Notes under the pieces: model-generated
Seen by the model: the letters and a program-made list of their open reading frames with translations, nothing else
Database searches by the model: none
What the model was told of the DNA's origin: nothing
Made by a program: the position numbers and the translations under genes
Shown here: piece after piece, positions 43,976-55,489 of the stretch
Numbering within the stretch: position 1 is the stretch's first letter
Layout: each line of letters begins with the position of its first letter
Origin: Labia minor
Lineage: Eukaryota; Arthropoda; Insecta; Dermaptera; Spongiphoridae
Assembly (NCBI GenBank): GCA_963082975.1
Contig: OY720348.1
Location: 52,588,421 to 52,652,420, forward strand
Length of the DNA: 64,000 bases
Reading direction: 5' to 3'

Positions 43976-44217
43976 TATTCATACACATCGTATTTTTAAT
44001 ATTTTTGTAATAATAATCAGTTTGCTGAAAAAAATAATTATGAATTTTATATACGTATATAAATTTCATTTTTCTCGTGAAGCTGGTGCGCATTCCGTCT
44101 GCTTTCAAATTTCTTACGCACAAGTTTTCACTTCTGTCGGCCAGTCCCACGACTGCCAATTCGATTTATTTTTTTAAATTCATTTTATTTATAAAAAATA
44201 TAATTGAAATATGACAC
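43976..44217. other. Short spacer
   Basis: Nothing recognised. Confidence 0.3.
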
Positions 44218-44634
44218 AAGGTAAATTTACCAGTCGTGGGCCACTGTACCAGTAATGGACTATTTGATAGATTTTGATCAAAATAAGCTTTTTAATTTCA
44301 AATTAAACTTGAGATATCGATAAATATCAAGACGAGCCTTTTTCGGATTGCTTAACAATGAAACAGAGACCAATCGCTGCATTTATATTATAATTATGAA
44401 TTTTTTAAAACAAGCGTTCTTGCATTTTAAGGTTCGTTTCATATGCAAAACGTTAAGGATATGCTTCACTTTATTTTCAATAGATTATATTTTATTTAAT
44501 AATAATTTCTCAATCCAAAAATTCATTTCAATAGTTGATACTACAAATTATATTAATAGTTTGAAATATTTAATTTATGTGATGATTATAAATTATTATG
44601 GGTGGTCATTTACTCAAACACATATTTTATTTTC

Positions 44635-45235
44635 ACTATGTCGTAAGAGATAGTATTGCGATCACGAAAATTTTCGATGTTGAGATTTTGATGTTTTTAT
44701 ACGTTTTGAAGGTTCCTGAATCATTTTCACTAAGGTTGAGAACAATGTCTGTATGTGTATGTGTGTGTGTGTGTATGTGTGTGTGTATGTATGTAGGCAA
44801 GATTACGCAAAAACGGTTTGAGCTAGAATGATGAAATTTGGTACATGAGCATTATTCAAAATTCGTAGTTTTCTATCAACTTTTGAGAAATGTAGCTCAA
44901 CAGGAAGAGGGTCATTACTTACAACGTTTTGATTTTTTTTCCTCTAAAGTGACCGTAAAAATAAAGATATATGTTTGATAATTTTTCACTTTACAATTTA
45001 AAACTGCTATATATAGAATTTCAGCTTGATTGATTGGCCGAAATTACCAGAATTAATTTTTTAACACTGCAAATATCACGCGCCAACACGTGACGCGGTG
45101 CCATCAACAAAAAGCCAAACATGCGCTGATTTATTATTTATAATTTATAATTAATTAAATTTAATTTATATATAATATATTATGTTATTTAATCCAATTC
45201 AAATTCGAGATAGTCGAGTGGAGACACTCCAGCTA
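44635..45235 (+). mobile_element. Rolling-circle family A element, copy 6
   Basis: ACTATGTCGTAAGAGATAGT start, long GT/GTAT microsatellite (about 44750-44795), GAAATTTGGTACATGAG core, and a CGAGATAGTCGAG plus TGGAG-ACA-CTCCA hairpin end followed by GCTAA. It continues directly into extension H. Confidence 0.75.
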
Positions 45236-46003
45236 ATTTTATTTTAGTTTTTCCTTTATTATTCAAAGAATATTAAATACAACTCATTTGTAATTCATAT
45301 TGTAAGAAGTAATTGAAGTATATAAAGTATTTATATAACTATACGAGTTTATGAATTTGAAAAATAATATTACAATCATAATTAATAAATATAATCATAG
45401 AGGAAGTTTATTAAACGAATAACTATGATTAATTAATAATATATTTATAATTAAAAAGATATTATTAGTGGCTATATACAATATAATAGATGCTAATTAC
45501 CTGTTAGAATGTTAACTCAGCGATTTTGGCGTCTTTTTCTTCACTGTTCAATGAATACTGAAATTCTTTTATTTTATTATAATTTATTTTATTTTATTTT
45601 AATATTTTAATATTATTTTTCAAAGAATTGGCCGAGTCGCTTATCGCTTCTCAAAACAATCCTATAAACAATCGAACCTTCTGGCTGTGCCCGTTTGCCT
45701 CCTGCATTTATAAAATAAAGAATATCATTTATTTTTTATATATTAATAATTTAATTGATAAAGAAAATAATTGAAGGAATGTTTTTCATTAGAAAAAAGA
45801 AAATCTATATATAATTTATAAATGTGTATACATATTTTCTTTTATAATTACATTAGAAACAATTTTTTATTTTATATTATGTTGTTATAGATTATATATT
45901 ATGATATTTTATAGTCTAAGAGTTTTTAATTATATATTTTAAATTTAATTATTTATAAGTAATAAAGTCATGAGGGCCTCGGACCCTCTCCATATATATA
46001 TTC
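45236..46003 (+). mobile_element. Extension H (copy 2)
   Basis: Matches 2111-2862 closely, including the closing hairpin GAGGG-CCTCGGA-CCCTC (about 45972-45988) and TCCATATATATA. Again it starts exactly at the family A 3' end. Confidence 0.68.
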
Positions 46004-46009
46004 ATATAT

Positions 46010-46058
46010 CTTATTATACTAGCAAAAATAGTATATATATTTGTATTTTTGAAATATT
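46010..46058 (+). mobile_element. Repeat N 5' fragment
   Basis: TTATACTAGCAAAAATAGTA and the following 30 bases match the 5' end of the repeat on the minus strand at 26640-26905. Confidence 0.45.
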
Positions 46059-46266
46059 AAATTAATTTTTTAACACGGCTGCAAATCACGCGCCAGTACG
46101 TGACGTGGTGCCATCAACAAAGAGCCAAATACGCGCTGGTTTAATAAATATTAATTATTAATTTTAATTTATAATTTATAATGAATTAAATTCAATTTAA
46201 ATATAATATATTATGTTATTTAATCCAATTAAAATTGCGAGATAGTCGAGTTGAGACACTCCAGCT
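46056..46266 (+). mobile_element. Family A 3'-end fragment
   Basis: From AATTAATTTTTTAACACG to CGAGATAGTCGAG and a hairpin with one altered base (TTGAG-ACA-CTCCA). It follows extension H as the fragment at 2865 does. Confidence 0.7.
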
Positions 46267-46303
46267 TATTTTCAGAAGTGGACCGGCGTGGCCCATTACT
46301 AAA

Positions 46304-47234
46304 TAAGCGGGAGTGTCCTCCCCTAGACTTTCCCGCATATAAATAGGTATAAAGAGTTGCGAATGAATATTTAGAATGTAATAAAGTGCTACTTCCGGTT
46401 AACTGATATTTTAAATGTAAAAAAAACAGATATGGATATAATATAAATATTTTTAATTTTATTTTATTTATAATATATAAGGGCTGGCTGTGACGTCATG
46501 AAGTGCTGGGTGACGTCATATAATTTTAAATTAAGAAAAAACTAATGAAGGTGATTTTTCTCGAGGATAAAATCAATACAAAGTGCATAACACGTGGAGA
46601 TATGCCTTCACGTGAAATTTGATATGAAAATAACCCTTCACTTCCTCTCTTCGATCGGCAATACTAGCACTTCCGGTTTCCGGATTTGCACCAAAAGTTG
46701 ATCCATTCATCATACTGATGCATTAAGTAAATATACCAAATTTCATCAAAATCCGTTGAGCCGTTCAAGCTGTACACATCTCTACGGACACACATCGGAC
46801 GGACGGACAGACATCATGCTAAAAATACTTTTTTCTGTTAAGAAAATGCATGATTCGTGGAGATATGTACCTAAAAATATCCATAGGTGAAATTTGGTGT
46901 GAAAACAATACCTCCCTTACTATCGTCGGTCGGTAAAAAGGAAACGCTACTTGTATAGGTAAAATGTCACTTCCGGTAGTCAGATCATGATGAAATTTGG
47001 TATCTGATTTTTTTTCATATTTTTAAATCTATATACAAAATATGAAGCAAATATCTCGAAGCAAACTGGTACTTTACTTGAAAGGTAAACGCAACCATTG
47101 TAGGTAAAGTACCACTTCCGGTTAACCGATTTTGACGAAATTTTGATAGAAATCTACAAACTGTGAATAATATCGGTGTACCAAATTTCGAAGTCCTAGC
47201 TTGATTAGTTTTTGAGTAAATTTGCTTACAGACA

Positions 47235-47265
<31 letters not shown>

Positions 47266-47412
47266 CATACATACATACACACACACAGACATAATTCCAA
47301 AAATGGTATTTTCCGACTCAGGGAGGTCTAAAACGTCAAGATCTATCAAAATCTCGAAGTCGAAATTTTTGACGATTCCAATACTTCCCTTATACGAAGT
47401 ATGCGGGAAAGT
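46304..47412 (-). mobile_element. Rolling-circle family B element, copy 2, split by a family G element
   Basis: 5' end at the right (ACTTTCCCGCATACTTCGTA on the minus strand), a (TATG)n microsatellite (plus-strand CATA, about 47232-47278), and GTTAACCGGAAGTGG and GATCTGACTACCGG blocks. It is then interrupted near 46943, resumes before 46420, and ends with ATGCGGGAAAGT and the GGGAG-GACA-CTCCC hairpin near 46308-46323. No ORF of known type. Confidence 0.72.
46420..46942 (-). mobile_element. Rolling-circle family G element, copy 2, inside family B
   Basis: The minus strand starts TTTTTACCGACCGACGATAG and carries the GTCC microsatellite (plus-strand near 46797-46810), GATGAAATTTGGTATATT, CGGAAACCGGAAGTGC and the TGACGTCA block. 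The 3' hairpin region is missing, so the element is 3'-truncated or its end is diverged. Confidence 0.7.
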
Positions 47413-48303
47413 AAAAATACGATTAAAATTTTTTTTACTAAAATCGTTTTTTTTTTTTTATTAAAATAAATGTGATGTATACAATTTTTTTTTGTTTTAA
47501 ATGTCTAGAACAATTTTATTCAGTAGTGGACCACTTGGCCAAATACTGACACAACACATGGTAAAACAAATTTACAAATTAAATTATATTTTCATCAGAT
47601 TCCTTTAGATATTTAAATTTTATGCTGATAATAAATTGTGTTAGCTTAATTCATAATTTATAAACATTATTAAATTTATAATTTTATTTTATGAAATTAA
47701 ATCAGCAACAATTTATTAGATTTAAATATCTTATTACTCAATAATAAATTTAATAAATGATATTTATTATTTATTATTGTAAGAATAATTATAATTATAT
47801 TAAATTAATATTACTAAAATTTCCAATATATATTTTTTAAATTATATTAATGTCATTATCTTTCTCTTTTCGATTGCATTAACTGACCTTATTTCTTGTG
47901 TAAAAACCGCGCGTTTAAATGGATAAGAATTGTAAATATAAAGAATAATTAAAATAAATTATAAAAAATTATATGAAATTATAAAAAATATGAATAAAGC
48001 CAATCCTTAGTGAATTTTATTCCATTTATTTATTTCAAACCTATTTTAGGTTGATGGACCATTACTGGATCAAAAAGTGGCCCACTACTGAAACTTTCGA
48101 TTTTCAGATGGCCCACTACTAGAACAAAAAATTCGTTTTGAAAAAAATTAAAAAAAAATATTTAAATATAAATTTACCAAATGTTTGTGTTGTACAATAT
48201 GTTAGCACTTGTTTTGTTGTTATTCTCACTTTTATTACAGAATAATAGTGTTTTTTAATGAAAATTTCTCTTAACATCTTCCACCACTGGTACATTTACC
48301 TTA

Positions 48304-49259
48304 TACCATTGTAAATGTAATATATGATGTAAAATGTATATATTTTGAATTTTTCAACAACCTACTCTTGGTGGTATTTACCAAGAACAAAATTTTACTA
48401 CTCCAATCCTATCACTGTAGATTGTCATATAATAAAAAAGATTTAGACAAAATTATATTATCCTCGACATTCAACATTCATGGTTTCTGCTCTCTATATA
48501 TTCTACATATATATATATATCAAAATTTTATCGAAATTCCATTTATATAATATATATATATATATATATATATTAAATAACTAAAGAAATTATTTAGGTA
48601 TAATTTTCTTTCATTGCCTTTGGAGGAGTTTAATATCCTTAAAGAAGTTGGCGAAGATTAATCAAAAGGCGTTATAGCCGTTTTCTAGCAAAGTGATAAA
48701 AAGTATAAAAGTACCAAAGTTCCTATCCTTCACTCTTCTATTACCATAAATCCTCTAGGATAATTTCTTTAATTTCTTTCTTTTATTGCCACACTTATAC
48801 GCCTTGCTTGCACCCCGCGAAAAGAATGAGACGTTTTAAATTCGCCTCGTTGTATTCATAAATTATAATTGTTTTAAGATAGTTTGCGGTGGTGGAGGCC
48901 ATTTAGCTGAGAAATATTTTTTCTCACTTTTATCTGTCATAGGAAAATATACTGGATGCCGTTTAATTTCCTCCTTTAATATTATCACGGTTTTTTTTTT
49001 TTTTGAATTATTTGCGAATTTTTATTTACAGCATTGTTTTTTTTTTCCTTTTTTTTGTGAATATTAAATTTTTCCCCTCAACACACCAGAGAGGGTTCCA
49101 CCTGCTTTTGTTTCCATTTACCCCTCTAAATAGGAATGTTAATGTAAGAATAATTTCCGTCCATGTTCAACTATTTGATTATAATTAAACATTGATATTT
49201 AATTACTTAACAGTCCAACCCACTGAAAAGAATAAATTAAAATGAAATTAAGTACATTT

Positions 49260-49299
<40 letters not shown>
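48304..49299. other. AT-rich stretch, no gene seen
   Basis: Contains (TA)n tracts (about 48548-48573 and 49266-49299) and a poly-T run (48990-49003). 48770-48960 is more balanced but shows no domain. Confidence 0.45.
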
Positions 49300-49301
<2 letters not shown>

Positions 49302-49424
49302 AGATTTTTGTCTCTACATTGCTTAGAATTTAAAAATGTTTACATATACCTCTTTACATTTCTTGTTCTGTAAAATATAAATAAAATTTTAGAATTTAGT
49401 TTATTTGTCTGTCCAAGAAGACAC
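49300..49424 (+). mobile_element. Degraded family C Helitron 5' end
   Basis: AAGATTTTTGTCTCTACATTG and CTTAGAATTTAAAAATG resemble the family C 5' region, with a trace of the GTCT tract (TTTGTCTGTCC) just before a SINE I copy begins. Confidence 0.5.
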
Positions 49425-49605
49425 TCAGTCATGGGGTCAACGAGCTTGTCTCACTTTGTAGTACCGGGTTCAAGCCCCGGGTCTGGCAAGAGAATTTCTC
49501 AACCTGGGGTCTATCAGACGGATTCCACCCAACCTCCTGGATCAAAATTAGTAAGCTACTTTACTTTGACAGGATCATAGAACACCTCTACCTCTCTTAG
49601 ATAAT
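49425..49605 (+). mobile_element. SINE I, tRNA-derived, with recognisable pol III boxes
   Basis: GGGGTCAACGAGCTTGTCTC (A-box region) and CCGGGTTCAAGCCCCGGG (B box within a T-arm-like palindrome) are followed by CTGGCAAGAGAATTTCTC and the SINE body. The 3' part is shorter and more diverged than at 62619. Confidence 0.7.
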
Positions 49606-49673
49606 ATATATGGGCAAATACTTATTTTCTAATATTAGTTTACTAATATATTTATACGCATTCTAACTTAAAT

Positions 49674-50512
49674 CTATATATATAAAAGGCAATGTCTGTG
49701 TGTCTGTCTGTCTGTCTATAGACTCAAAAACTACCCGTCCGATTACGGTGAAACTTTCAGGAATTGTTGTGGGCATACCAAGGAAGGTTTTAGTGTAGTT
49801 AAATCCAAAATTAATTTATCCAAAATTAATTTAATTAGTAATATATTGCTAAAAGTCTGTAGTGTCACAAAACTATCGACAGATGGCGCTACATATAATT
49901 TTCAAAATTCAAATATTTTAAATTTTTTTTAAACTTAATATTTCTAACTTTGTATTACAATACAATAATGAGACGGAAGTGTTGTGTGTTAAATTAGATT
50001 TTATAAATTGAAAACCATTAGTTATACTCTTAAGTTATTTAGTTTTATTGATCACATATCTGGAAAAAATCATCTTCATTAGTTGTTTTTAATTTAAATG
50101 TATATATGTGACGTCACAGTTACCTCCTTTTAGATATATATCTATTCTTAAAATAAAATTAAAAATATTTATATTATATTCATATATATGTAAAATAATA
50201 ATTATATTATTTTAATATTCCTATAAGTTGGTATCACAATTTATTATTATTATGAATTATTTATAAGTAATTAATATTATTAATTGGTATTAATAAATAA
50301 ATAATATTAATTATATTAACTTAATATTTCTAACTTTGTATTACAATAATGAGACGGAATTGTTGTGTGTTAAAGAATTGTTGACTATAAAAACCAATTT
50401 GTTTTTAGGTAAGAATATATTATTCTATTTATTGTAATTATTTAAAATTTTTTTTAGCAAACAAATCTGTCTATAGTCCATTTGATTAAACCTACCATCT
50501 TATATATAGATT
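49674..50512 (+). mobile_element. Helitron/HINE family F, long copy with internal tandem repeat
   Basis: It starts TCTATATATATAAAAGGCAA after an A, then GTCT repeats, CCGATTACGGTGAAACTTTC and GACAGATGGCGCTAC. A stretch around ATGAGACGGAAGTGTTGTG occurs twice (49966 and 50350) about 390 bases apart. Between them 50040-50180 resembles the TGACGTCA part of family G. At the far end the minus strand again shows TCTATATATAAGATGG (50512), possibly a second element in inverse orientation. Confidence 0.6.
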
Positions 50513-51100
50513 GTCGTGTATAAGATATTAGGGGTGAGGTATTTTATAAGAAAAATTGGGTTAAAAATAAGTTTAATTAATTGGTAGCACTCTGGATTGA
50601 ATTTAGAATAATTAAAAGGGTTATTGAAACCGCGTAGGTTGATTAGGGAATGACAAGATTGAATAGGTTCAATTAAAAAATGCTTATATAAAATTATAAC
50701 TAAAAATGATTTATTTAATAAAACTGTAAGAATTTAAATTAAAATAGATAACTCAAGAAATTAAGATGAAATAGAATAATTGAAAGGTACCGTAAAAATA
50801 TAAATATAAATTAAAAGAACTTTAATTTATATTTTAGCAAATGCAATTTATAATTAATTATTAATTACCAATTGTCGACCACAGTTGGTATATTGTGTAG
50901 TTAAGGAATTGAGAATTCAAAATATGTCGAAGCCAATCATCCCCTCCTCTGCCACTTGGCAAAATTGTCCACCCCTCTCTCTCTATTGGGGTAACGAAGA
51001 GGCATATCTCTGGGTTTTCCCTGCGTTTTTTTTTAAAACAATTATTTTTAGAAAGTCTTTGCCATGTGCTCAGTATCATAATACATCCAATATATAAGCA
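50513..51100. other. Spacer, no gene seen
   Basis: 50880-51090 is more balanced and open on both strands, but neither translation shows a domain. Confidence 0.4.
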
Positions 51101-51334
51101 TAAAAAACAAGCATTTTTATATTTATACTAGGAAAATTTGTTGTTGATTAAATTAAAATATATTTTCCAAGAAAACAAATATATGTCTTATCTACTTATA
51201 CTGATTGAAACAAAATGGATGAAAACCTTTTACATACAGACTTTCAACCAAATACTATGTATCACTCGGGGGTACAGGGGGCGGAGCCCCCGTCTAGGTG
51301 TGAAGAGCGCCTGGAAGGCGCTCTGATCAGCTAG
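51101..51334 (+). mobile_element. Family C Helitron 3' end without the LINE segment
   Basis: From ATTGAAACAAAATGGATGAA through the GGGGGCGGAGCCCCCGTC block to a hairpin with a 2-base enlarged loop (GAGCGCC-TGGAA-GGCGCTC) and CTAG (51331-51334) before T. No 5' end or LINE part nearby. Confidence 0.78.
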
Positions 51335-53282
51335 TCCAAAATAAAATAATTAAAATATATTTTCTTAAAACCAATATGTAGAATTATAATATTTTACCTT
51401 GACTAATTTAAATAATTTTTAAATAAATAAAACATTTTAAAAAAATAATCAATTTTTTTTAGTTTACTTTCGTTTATTTGTTTTATACACGTTTCCATTT
51501 TATGGGTAAATAATGTTTTTATTTTATATGTATTGTAATTTGGAATATATGAATATGAATTTTTGTTTTGCCAATAAAATTCATATTTGTTTAGTAATTG
51601 TTATTTTTCAATTTCCTGTTCATTAAAGTGTTCTATAGCCTACCGAGACCATTATTAAATAAGGTCATCTAAACATTATTTTATATTTATATTTATTTAT
51701 TTCTATGAAAATATAATTATTATTAAACAAAACTTTGTTTATTGCATAATTCAAGGCGGATTTTGATTTATCTTAACACTATCCGCACCAAGGTTTGTGT
51801 TAAGTGATTAATCGTTCAAAGCAAACAGACCGATTAATTAGAGTTATATTATAAGGTGATTTATCTTGTAAACCGCAAACAATTGTTTAACAATGCATCG
51901 TGTAAATAGGCAGAATGGCTTGCGGTCCAAAAGCGCACTTGAGCATATGCCACCAAGTGGAATTAAGATGACAAAGAAAAGAAACTGGTAAAACAACGAC
52001 GAATGCTTTTTTTTATTGTATTCCTAGAGATTATTTTTTTCTTTTTTTGGGACTGTAAGCTTAACAATGAAATTATTATTTTAGAAGAAATTGTCCAGTG
52101 AAGTTTAAAAATCATCATCATTTGATGGTTATTGATCGGAATATACATATTTTTGAAGGACTTAAAAGAAGTAATGCAGAAATCGATACTACTAATAGGT
52201 GATTGATAATTGAAGAATATTTGAATATGCACTGTTAAAATGCATTCAATCTAAATTATAATTATTCTATTCCTTTTTTGTTAATCCCATCATAATGGCA
52301 TTGATTTGGGCCCTGAACATGCAATTCATTCATGGTTTTGCATGATAAATGGTGGATAACATGAAATAATTCTCCCTCTTCTCGTTTCCTCCCACCCGCT
52401 GTTGTGGTCTCATAATTGAAACTATAGGTCACATAGTTGACCGATTGGCTTATTGAGCCAAAAGGAGGTCTTATTTTGTGATGCGATGGTGTTTTCCCAA
52501 GGTAAACTGAAAGGCTAAAGCCATCAGAGAACTAGCTATCCTAAGGGAAGTTTCTAATCCAGGGGGATCTCCGGGGGGAATGGGCTTCTAATCCCAAGTG
52601 GCAGTGCAAGTCCGGGGGTAATGGAATCGGCCCAAGGAGCCCCTTGAGCTCCCAACTTGCTACACTCACCCATTTCACCAAGCTATTTGTCAGCTTAGAC
52701 TTTTATCAGATAAACATTTTTAGCAAGCAGAAACTGGCGCCATTTGCGGCCATCCTTCTCTCTACTTAAACACACCCTAATAGAATTAGATATACAGTGG
52801 AAATCCAGATTTAACATTCGTATTTTCAGGATTACCCTTATCCTAGAATAAGAAAAAAAATACATCAACATTCTTAAACGGTATTTATTTATTGATTTTT
52901 ATTTTTTTAAATTTATAATCAACAAAACACATATATAAATAAACATATCAAGTAAAATAAAATGTCTATTTGAGGGGTGCCTAAATGATTAATAATATTC
53001 ATTTATGATTTTGTTCATTTTTTTTATCAATATTTTTTTTTTCTTTTTATATGCTTAAATTAAAATCTCGATGAATGTTAAAATACTTTAAACAAGAAAT
53101 TAGGCATCTCTCTTCCTATTCCTTATAATATAAAATTATATTTTATTATATATCCACCATTGGGATCGTATTTCATTTATTTTTCTTTTGGATCATTCAA
53201 ATTAAATGGTAAGTGTGTAAATACACATATTCCATAAACTAAAGTAATATCTAAATTTAAAATTTAATAATAATAATAATAT
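51335..53282. other. Long stretch without a recognised gene
   Basis: Two less AT-biased islands: 51755-51960, rich in possible homeodomain and Runx-like words, and 52370-52760, with GGGGG runs. Neither is repeated in the window nor clearly coding. The remainder is AT-rich. Confidence 0.45.
51755..51960. promoter_or_regulatory. Possible conserved non-coding regulatory island
   Basis: A unique, compositionally balanced segment with clustered candidate factor sites: GATTAATCG, GATTAATTAGA, AAACCGCAAACAATTG and AACAATGC. It is suggestive of an enhancer but rests on word matches only. Confidence 0.2.
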
Positions 53283-53785
53283 TCTAATAGACTCTTTAGA
53301 GCAGTGATTCACAACCAATGTACCTCGAGATTATCAAAATGTGCCGCCAAATTATTACAAATGTAAAGTGGCTCTTAAACATTTCCGACTTTTTTTCTAA
53401 ATTTTTTCAATTTGGTTCTAAAAAAAAAGGTAAAACGTTTTTGGGACTAGGCTCTTAAACATTTTCGACTTTTTTTCTAAATTTTTTTCAATTTGGTTCT
53501 AAAAAAAGGTAAACCACGTGGGACCATTTATTTTCAATATGGTAAACTTTTACACTTATCTTTTTCTTTGTGCGCCGTCAAATTTTTAAACCGTTAAAAG
53601 TGTACCGCGGTAAAAAAAAAAGATTGAGAATCACTGCTTTAGAGGTTTAGTGATTAGCACGACAGTCTACCACACTAAGACTCGAGTTCGGGCCTAACGA
53701 AATTAAATAATATAATATTAATAATTAAAATAATAATAATTTTTTTTAAAGCTCTACGTGATCCTCAGAGTCTTTCCGCAAATAA
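53283..53785 (+). mobile_element. SINE J, tRNA-derived, copy 2, split by a hAT MITE
   Basis: Outside the MITE the sequence reads TAATAGACTCTTTAGAG and GTTTAGTGATTAGCACGACA, then CTACCACACTAAGACTC and GAGTTCGGGCC, and further on GATCCTCAGAGTC. It aligns with the uninterrupted copy at 24931-25062. A- and B-box-like stretches suggest a tRNA origin. Confidence 0.68.
53302..53636. mobile_element. hAT MITE 1, with perfect 8-bp target duplication
   Basis: The ends CAGTGATTCACAACC and GATTGAGAATCACTG are flanked by CTTTAGAG on both sides (53294-53301, 53637-53644). An ~85-base segment with CTTAAACATTTCCGACTTTT is tandemly repeated inside (about 53370-53510). 335 bp, no ORF. Confidence 0.9.
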
Positions 53786-55489
53786 TATTCTAATATCTCC
53801 ACCTCTTAATCAGTAGAAAATTGGCTGCGCCTTCATTTTAAAAATATAATTTTTTTGAAATAATTTATATAAATATTGTTTTAATGAAAATACGACTTCT
53901 TTGAAAAAATGAATATTTCTTGTAATTAAATTCTTACTTTTAAATTAGAAAAAAAGTACAAATTAATTGATGAAAATTGATAGCATAGCATTATAATGTA
54001 TATTTTTTTTATTTCTTCATATTAAGCTGAATTTAATGAAGAATTTTATAAAAGAGAAAACCAGATATTTAAATACTTGAGTGAAAAATTTCTTAATTTA
54101 TGTTTTCTCCACTTTTAAAGGAAGGGGTATTTTAAATGTACAATATATATATATATACATATTATATTTGTTTTAAATTAATAGAAAGGGAATTATAATA
54201 TTTCTATTCGATTTATAATAATTTTATACAGTGAAAGAAATATCGGCCCGGGACGTTTACGGCCCGGGACAGTTAATTCGTAATCGCATGGTGTTGGCAA
54301 AGAATACAGAACTGTTATGTCGTATTTTACTTGCTGGGCTCTGACTTCTATTGAAATGCTAATTTAGGGCGGTCTTTGAGTTGCAAATGGGACAACTTTC
54401 CCCTATTTTCAACCCGTCTGTCTCTATACTAACATCACAACTAGAATCGCATTAAAAGAATTCACCACATGCCTTTATTTTCCAGTCTCAAAATCCCCAC
54501 TTGGGAAACCCTTTTAACCTAAAATGCCTTAATTAACTTTTTCATCTTTGTTTTTTTTATTTATATATATATGTATATATATATATATACCATATATTCA
54601 TTCAACACAACGAATTTGGCTTAGTCAATTTGTTAGGTTCAATTTACACCTTTATTATTATTATTATTATTTTTTTGTTATTATTATTCTTAAACAATTA
54701 TATTTCTCTAGGCTTATCTAATTAACTTTTTTTTACGAGTGGTAATAAAATGCATTGTGGGTGTAAAAAATACACATTTTTTTTTTATTTAAGCGCAAAG
54801 AAGAAGGTAAATAATATGAAAATTCTCTCACTGATTCTTTTTATTTAATAAAATTATTTTTCACACTTGAAAGAAAATATATATATATTACTATAAAGGT
54901 AGATATTTATGAATAAAGAAATAGCATATAATGAGAATATAGAGATTATCTAAATAAGTAAACATAAATTAAAAAATAAAAAAAAAATGAAGAATCACCT
55001 GAAAATAAATTAAATAAAAAAAAAAATGTTTTCATTAAAAAGTTAAAATTTTCTTTATTTATTGTAAAAAAAGTAGCTTCAAATTAAATAATATCTCTTT
55101 TATGGTTGTAAGTATATTTAGCTAAATTAAAATCTACATTAAAAAAAACCTACCTAAATTTATATTATTTTATTCAAATATTTAATCCCCTTTTGTTATT
55201 TTAAATTAGTAGTTGGGCATATTAATGCGACAGATCGTATCAGTATCTTATATTAAGCAAAAATTTTAATATAAAAATTTCTCAATAAAAAATAATAATT
55301 AATAAATTAGAGAAGAGTATAACAAATAATAATAAAAAAAGAATCAAAAATAATTAAAAAATTCAGTGGCAATGAATTGACCCCCTAGTGGTGGGTTCGG
55401 GAATGAACCTTCTCTTTAGGTCCCATCCGGTACTATCTATGTTTATTATGTTGTGGGAAGCCATCTTATGTAGGAAATTCTCTTACAAT
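53786..55489. other. Long stretch without a recognised gene
   Basis: 54240-54530 is less AT-biased and starts with a tandem CGGCCCGGGAC pair. The rest is AT-rich with (TA)n and ATT repeats. Confidence 0.45.

Larger units (their letters stand above)
44218..48303. mobile_element. pogo-like element bounded by inverted ends and filled with rolling-circle insertions
   Basis: The left end reads AAGGTAAATTTACCAGTCGTGG; on the minus strand the right end reads AAGGTAAATGTACCAGTGGTGG. TA follows the right end. Subterminal motifs of the type TGGCCCACTACTG recur near 44235, 46285, 47525, 48055, 48085 and 48112. The ends match the element at 38293, which carries a pogo-like transposase relic. About 3 kb of the 4.1 kb is later insertions: A (44635), H (45236), an A end (46056), B (46304-47412) and G inside B. 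No transposase is readable here. Confidence 0.65.

Noticed and set aside
47015-47464. Open frames with MYVCMYVCMYV-type translation
   Set aside because: The (TATG)n microsatellite and the family B element are open by chance; the translation is low-complexity and repeats at 21225-21783.
52500-52740. GGGGG-rich segment considered as an additional SINE
   Set aside because: No A or B box at proper spacing and no second copy in the window.
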